A stretch of DNA of 64,000 nucleotides from Terana coerulea. Lineage: Eukaryota; Basidiomycota; Agaricomycetes; Polyporales; Phanerochaetaceae. The notes under the pieces were generated by a model. That model saw nothing but the letters and a program-made list of their open reading frames with translations. It did no database searches and was not told the DNA's origin. Where the stretch lies: assembly GCA_024811115.1 (NCBI GenBank), contig JAKOGH010000721.1, forward strand, positions 558,001 to 622,000, in the 5' to 3' direction. The position numbers and the translations under genes were made by a program. Position 1 is the stretch's first letter, and each line of letters begins with the position of its first letter. Positions 59,944-64,000 of this stretch are shown one piece after another.

Positions 59944-61406
59944 TCATCCTTCAGGTTCATTAATGAGATCCGCGAGTACCAGATATCGTGAGGCTCGCGG
60001 AGGAAGCGGCGTGCTCCCGCACTGCTCCTCAATGGCCGAGACAAGCGCAGCACGCCTAGCTGCGCCAGCTTTCCATTTCTACAGGATAGCGCCGTCAATG
60101 ACCAGGACACGAGACTGGACAACCAAACTACACACTCTTCGCGTTGCTTCCACTCATCGAACCTCGTCCCATCGGGGTCCCAGTCTTCCGTGTTCGTCCC
60201 GCGCAGTGCCTCCATGTGCTTCCGCACGGTGTTGTCCAGCGAAAAGTTGGGTATCATGGGCATGTCCTTGGACAGCGTCGACCGGCAGACGGCGCATGTT
60301 GGTGATAGGAACTAGATGGCGAGCCAAACTCGTCAGGGTGCGCGCGGAAGCGCAGCGCGATGTGTGCTTACGTTCTTGGACACCCAGTCCCACCCACACT
60401 GCCCGCAGAAGCTGTGGCCGCACGGGTTGCCGAGGTGTGCGCACGCAAACAGGTCGCAGCATCTTCGGTGCCACGCAAAGCCCCTCAGCAACATGAGATG
60501 AATAGGAATGCAAATGACGAATACGCACATCGGACAGGTCATCTCGTCCTCGAAGTCCGCCAGGACCTTCTCCACGCTCTGCGCCTCGCTCCTTCTTCTC
60601 GCCTTTGTCGGGCTGCTGAGGCTCGATGGACCAGGCTTGCATGGAGAAGGGCTTGACGGCGTTTGGGGACGGCTTTCACTCTGAGGCGCGGCAGCCGACC
60701 GGACGTGCCGCCTCTTGACGTGCGGGGATGGAGAGGCGGTATGCGCCCGCTTGCGAGGCGTCGCGGTAACAGGGTCTATCACAGAGCACAGGCGAGGTCA
60801 GCCATTCGTGTGCCAAGACGATATATGAGAATTGGCAGTGGAGGGAGATCCAGCCGTGGTGACCGCGAGGAGACCGACCGACGTTCTCAGTAAAACTTGA
60901 GAATCGAACGGCCTCGTACGCCATCACATCGTGAATGTTGTGTGATAGCAACTTACAGGATTTCTCCAGAACTAATTTGCGGACGTTCGATCACAGCCTG
61001 CACAGGGGCTGTCGGGCAAATGGGCATTTTGCTGGTCTGCACAGCTGGTGAGCCCGAATCCGAGTCGGTAGCTGGTACAACAGATGCTTCGCCTTCATTG
61101 GACGTGTTGTCCACTATATGTCAAAAAATAGCATGATTCGATTGTAGATGAAGTCAGTCTAGACTTATACATACAATTGGTTGAGGTACAGCTCTGTACT
61201 GCAGCGTGAGCCTCTATAGCATCCAGCTGTGCCAATGCCTCCCCATCAAGGTCCTCGAACGAATAGTGCGATGAGGGGGAGGAAGCATCTTCCGCAGCAG
61301 CGAGAGCTGGAATAGAATCAAAGTCAACGCTGGTGAACTCGTCGGGGAGAGCGTCGAACTCGTCGTCGGCCGGGGTACTGGTACCGGCGTCTGCAGTGGA
61401 CGACAT
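59944..61406 (-). CDS. RING-finger protein, probable E3 ubiquitin ligase
   Basis: A C3HC4 RING protein. Exons carrying the RING are one ending near 60533 with the first pair, 60400-60466 approximately, and 60075-60312 approximately. The finger reads TCPICCDLFACAHLGNPCGH, then SFCGQCGWDWVSKN and PTCAVCRSTL. The intron inside the first zinc knuckle must split the Ile codon between its second and third bases. A basic Ser/Pro-rich region (RKRAHTASPSPHVKRRH) precedes the ring and MIPNFSLDNTVRKHMEALRG follows it. Two exons further upstream (61198-61406 and 60962-61093 approximately) encode an acidic N-terminus starting MSSTADAGTSTPADDEFDAL. Their join to the RING exons is one base out of phase, so they could be a separate small gene. 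Substrate is unknown. Confidence 0.6.
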
Positions 61407-61539
61407 CGTGGTTCAGTTCAGACTTATGGGCGCCAAGAGAACGCGTCGCGGATCAAATTTGATCAAAGTCAAGAGAAAGCCATTTATAGTAATTGTGCAC
61501 GTTGCCACTCTAACTACTACTACAGACCACTGACAAGCT

Positions 61540-62764
61540 CTACTTGCGTTCGGGGGTGTCGAAGTTATCGGTGGTGGCACGGGAGCCATCAACGTTGCCG
61601 CCAGTCGCGTCGCCGGTGGAGCTGGTTCCGCCGTCGCCGCCAACGTTCGAGGCCATGGTGTTGGTCTGCGTACCACCAAGGTTCTCAACCTGACCGCCGC
61701 GAGAATCGCCAGAGTTGCCGGACGAGGCGTTACCGCCGGGGCCCCTGCCGTTGCCGCTACCGCCCTCCGCGGCACCCGACTCAGTGTCACCACCCATTCC
61801 ACCGAAGCCTAGGAGAAATGTGAGTGGGCGCCGAGCTCTGCGAACGGTTTAGCTACTCACTGGAGCCCTCGTTCTGGATGGTCCCGTCATCGTCGGCTTC
61901 GTTAACAACGCTTCCACCGTTAGTGTTGGAGGTGTTACCGGTGTGCGCGTTACCGCCCGCAGTGTTCGCGTCGTATGCACGCCTTTCGACGTCGCCACCG
62001 TCGGCAGTACCGCTCGTCGAAGTTCCGCCGTTGGAAGCAGTGTCTATATACGAGTGAGTATCGGCTATCCTTGCAGCTCAAATGTCCACTTACTCGAGCC
62101 GGTGTTGTCAACACTTCCGCCAGAGCTGATGATGTTTCCACCGTTGGACGCTCCTGCATTGCCGGAGTAGGCGTTGCCTCCAGGGCCCCGGTTCCTTCCA
62201 CGACCACCCTCCGCATCACCAGTGAAGGAGTTGCCAGCGCTGTCGGCGGCGGCATTGTCTAATTCATATATCAATAAAGGCACACACAGGAAGCACCGAC
62301 ACACGTACTGGAATCGTCGTTGGTAACGGTCCCATCATCGTCTTCAGCTTCGTTGTAAACGGCACCGCTGGAGGTGTTGCTCGAGTTACCGGTGCGAGCG
62401 TTACCACCAGCGGTTTGCGAATCGAGCGCACGCTTGCGGGCAGCGTCACCGCCTGTCGCTGAGCCTGTACCCGAGGTACCGCCAACTCCAGGAGTGTCTG
62501 TAGTAAACCGATCAGCAGAAAGAAAGCATTAGAAGGAGCTAGTAGCTCACTCGAGCCCGCCGCGTTGTCGATGGTGTCGCCGGAGTTGAAGACTGAACCT
62601 CCACGAGCAGGTCCAGAGTTTCCGGTGTAGGCGTTGCCTCCAGGGCCCTTGCCACTACCGTTACCGCCTTCAGAGTCTCCGGACTGGGAGATGTTGGCAT
62701 CACCACCGAAGTCTGAAGAGAATTATCAACGAATATCTAAGCAACAAGAGAAAGCGTACGTACT
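61540..62764 (-). repeat. Tandem two-exon duplication in the Gly/Asn-rich gene
   Basis: Exons of 189 and 183 bases (62309-62497, 61861-62043) and the end of exon 1 are one type. Exons of 162 and 165 bases (62551-62712, 62094-62258) and the first half of the last exon are the other. The order is A-B-A-B-A-B. Introns between them are about 50 bases and interrupt the same codon, with an exon ending in TCN-A or TCG-A before GT and resuming with AC after AG. Confidence 0.7.
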
Positions 62765-63089
62765 GGAGTCATCGTTGTCGAGGGCTGCGTCGTCATCGGC
62801 TTGGTTGGCGACGCTACCTCCATCGGCGCTGCTAGTGTCACCAGTGCGGGCGTTACCACCGGCAGTGCCAATGTCGTCCGCACGCCTGTGGTTGCTGGAG
62901 AGACACCTCCGAAGTAGCCGAGAGGGTCGGCGTTGGGAACTGGGGGACGGTCGCTGCGCCTACAGGGACATGTTGGGTGGCGCCACTGATTGCACCCGCA
63001 GAGGGGACGTTGGGCGAAGTCGGGGCAGCGCCGATGAGGCTGGGGCTAACGGCGGCGAGGAGACCGAAGGCGATGACGGGGCTACGCAT
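61540..63089 (-). CDS. Secreted Gly/Asn-rich protein made of duplicated exons
   Basis: About 430 residues in six exons: 62764-63089, 62551-62712, 62309-62497, 62094-62258, 61861-62043 and 61540-61808. The start MRSPVIAFGLLAAVSPSLIG is a signal peptide with likely cleavage after an Ala. The mature part is almost wholly Gly, Asn, Ser, Thr, Asp and Ala. Two exon types alternate. Type A holds AGGNARTGN (or GGNAHTGN), then GGSV and NEADDDG, and ends DDSS or EGSS. Type B holds SGDSEGGNG, GPGGNAYTGNSG and a GGSV-like turn, and ends with Asn then GS or SS. Every internal exon is a multiple of three and starts and ends in phase 1, after the same Ser codon. Exon 1 has one surplus base (or two lost) near 62900-62960. 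No enzyme motif is present; a cell-wall or extracellular matrix role is a guess. A TATA box lies upstream. Confidence 0.75.
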
Positions 63090-63201
63090 GTTGCTGATCT
63101 GTAGAGTCTGAAAGAGTGAGCGAACTAATTAGAGGAGACTAGAGTAGAGATGGAGGGAGAGAAGAACACGAGACTGAGGGACTCTGGTCTCTCTCCTCGT
63201 C

Positions 63202-63209
63202 TTATATAT
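63202..63209 (-). promoter_or_regulatory. TATA box of the Gly/Asn-rich gene
   Basis: ATATATAA on the minus strand, about 113-120 bases ahead of the ATG at 63089. It is the clearest TATA box in the window and suits a strongly regulated or highly expressed gene. Confidence 0.55.
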
Positions 63210-64000
63210 GAGGGCTGAGGCAATTCAGAGCCCGCCATGTCTTCCTGAGCCTTTGGCTGCCCATCGGGGAAGTACCCCCAAACCTGCCTAGTTTGGAAGG
63301 GTCATGGCCAGATCAGGATGCGGCGTTGGCGCTTACATAAAGAAGCGAGGCCGAACAGACGCCGACAAAGAGAAATCGAAGAGAGGGCGGAGCACATTTG
63401 ATCCTGCGAGGTTACATGCACAGGAAGTCAAGCGCTATTCCAAGCGTGGCTGGAAGAAGAAAGACTTCATGTCATTATCTCTACGATAAATCCCCCGTTC
63501 AGATCTCAGAACATCATTAGCCATCGGAGCCGCTACCGATAATACTCCCGTCATACCAGGTTACTATATTGACGGTGCCAAACTAGTCCTCGAAGGGGAA
63601 GAAGGGCTCAAAAGCTTGACTTTACCGCGCTGGCAGACGATGCATTTGCAGGAGCCGGGCGGCGGGAGCGTTGCGGCGAGGATAACGAAAGCGAAGAGTG
63701 GCGAACGCATGCTAAAGGTGGCGAATGAGAGCAAACGGAGCCACTTTGAGCTCTTGAAGAAGAAGTCATGGCAGACTCGAGATGAGGTTCAAGAGCTCGA
63801 GAATTGAAGAGAAATCGGCTGACAGATGAAGACTACAGTGTGAAATTTTAGCCTTCAGATCAGCGAGGACTAATGTACTCGGTCATGCGAGGCTTGGGGC
63901 GCTCCTCGACAACTGCAGCTGGTGCATCCCTCGACTTCGCGGCGAGTGTCAGAGAGTACGGCAGGTCACGTAGCGGAAGCATACACTGCACCCGTGGCAT
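63210..64000. other. Right end without supportable gene
   Basis: The two small frames at 63304-63489 and 63616-63807 are rich in Lys and Arg and have no known motif. They could be exons of a gene continuing beyond the window. Nothing is firm enough to call. Confidence 0.4.

Noticed and set aside
60962..61406. Separate small acidic gene beside the RING gene
   Set aside because: Not excluded, but its two exons end at a good donor pointing toward the RING exons, so I kept one gene with an unresolved join.
61540..62764. CRISPR array or satellite reading of the Gly/Asn repeats
   Set aside because: Repeat units are separated by introns with proper splice sites and keep one reading frame. They are protein repeats.

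Overview
The window is nuclear DNA of a filamentous basidiomycete, most likely a wood-decay Agaricomycete close to the polypores. The reasons are dense genes on both strands, many introns of about 45-70 nt with GTRNGT...YAG ends, and eukaryotic housekeeping genes whose spliced products fit fungal families. No ribosomal RNA, CRISPR, plasmid or phage feature is visible. All gene models were spliced by eye. Each feature gives the span from start codon to stop codon, and the exons are described in the text.

Layout. 1-6.7 kb holds no gene I can support. 6.7-9.2 kb: a Ras-type GTPase and a BTB/POZ protein (+). 9.2-14.3 kb (-): peroxisomal membrane protein PXMP4/PMP24, then an 18-exon chromodomain protein with a Chp1-like layout. 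14.6-18.3 kb: MTC1 (+), complex I 30 kDa subunit (-), splicing factor SPF27/BCAS2 (+). 18.7-22.2 kb (-): a degenerate REX4-like exonuclease homologue and biotin synthase. 24-26.5 kb (-): a small unknown gene and a BTG/Tob protein. 27.9-28.3 kb (+): ribosomal protein eS27. 28.7-35.6 kb (-): acyl-CoA thioesterase with a PTS1-like end, XPA/Rad14, Rpd3-type histone deacetylase, DinB-like protein. 36.3-38 kb (+): succinyl-CoA ligase beta. 38.2-43.6 kb (-): a large disordered protein. 43.6-53.5 kb (+): an unknown 399-residue protein and proteasome activator BLM10/PSME4. 53.9-55.1 kb (-): HIT protein. 55.4-59.6 kb (+): translin-associated factor X and an unknown two-exon protein. 59.9-61.4 kb (-): RING protein. 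61.5-63.1 kb (-): a secreted Gly/Asn-rich protein built of duplicated exons.

Functional themes. Chromatin and RNA: Rpd3, the Chp1-like protein, TRAX, SPF27 and the REX4-like pseudoenzyme. Peroxisome and mitochondrion: PXMP4, thioesterase, complex I, succinyl-CoA ligase, biotin synthase. Protein turnover: BLM10, RING. The neighbours do not form a pathway cluster.

Two patterns cut across genes. First, at least ten conserved genes carry single-base frameshifts, mostly in runs of 3-4 identical bases, while others such as BLM10 and succinyl-CoA ligase are intact. This looks like consensus indel error rather than gene decay. Second, very short exons (2, 6, 7, 9, 13, 15 and 18 nt) and two GC-AG introns are needed to build conserved proteins. 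The most unusual gene is the repeat protein at 61540-63089, whose interior is made only of phase 1-1 exons of two alternating types.
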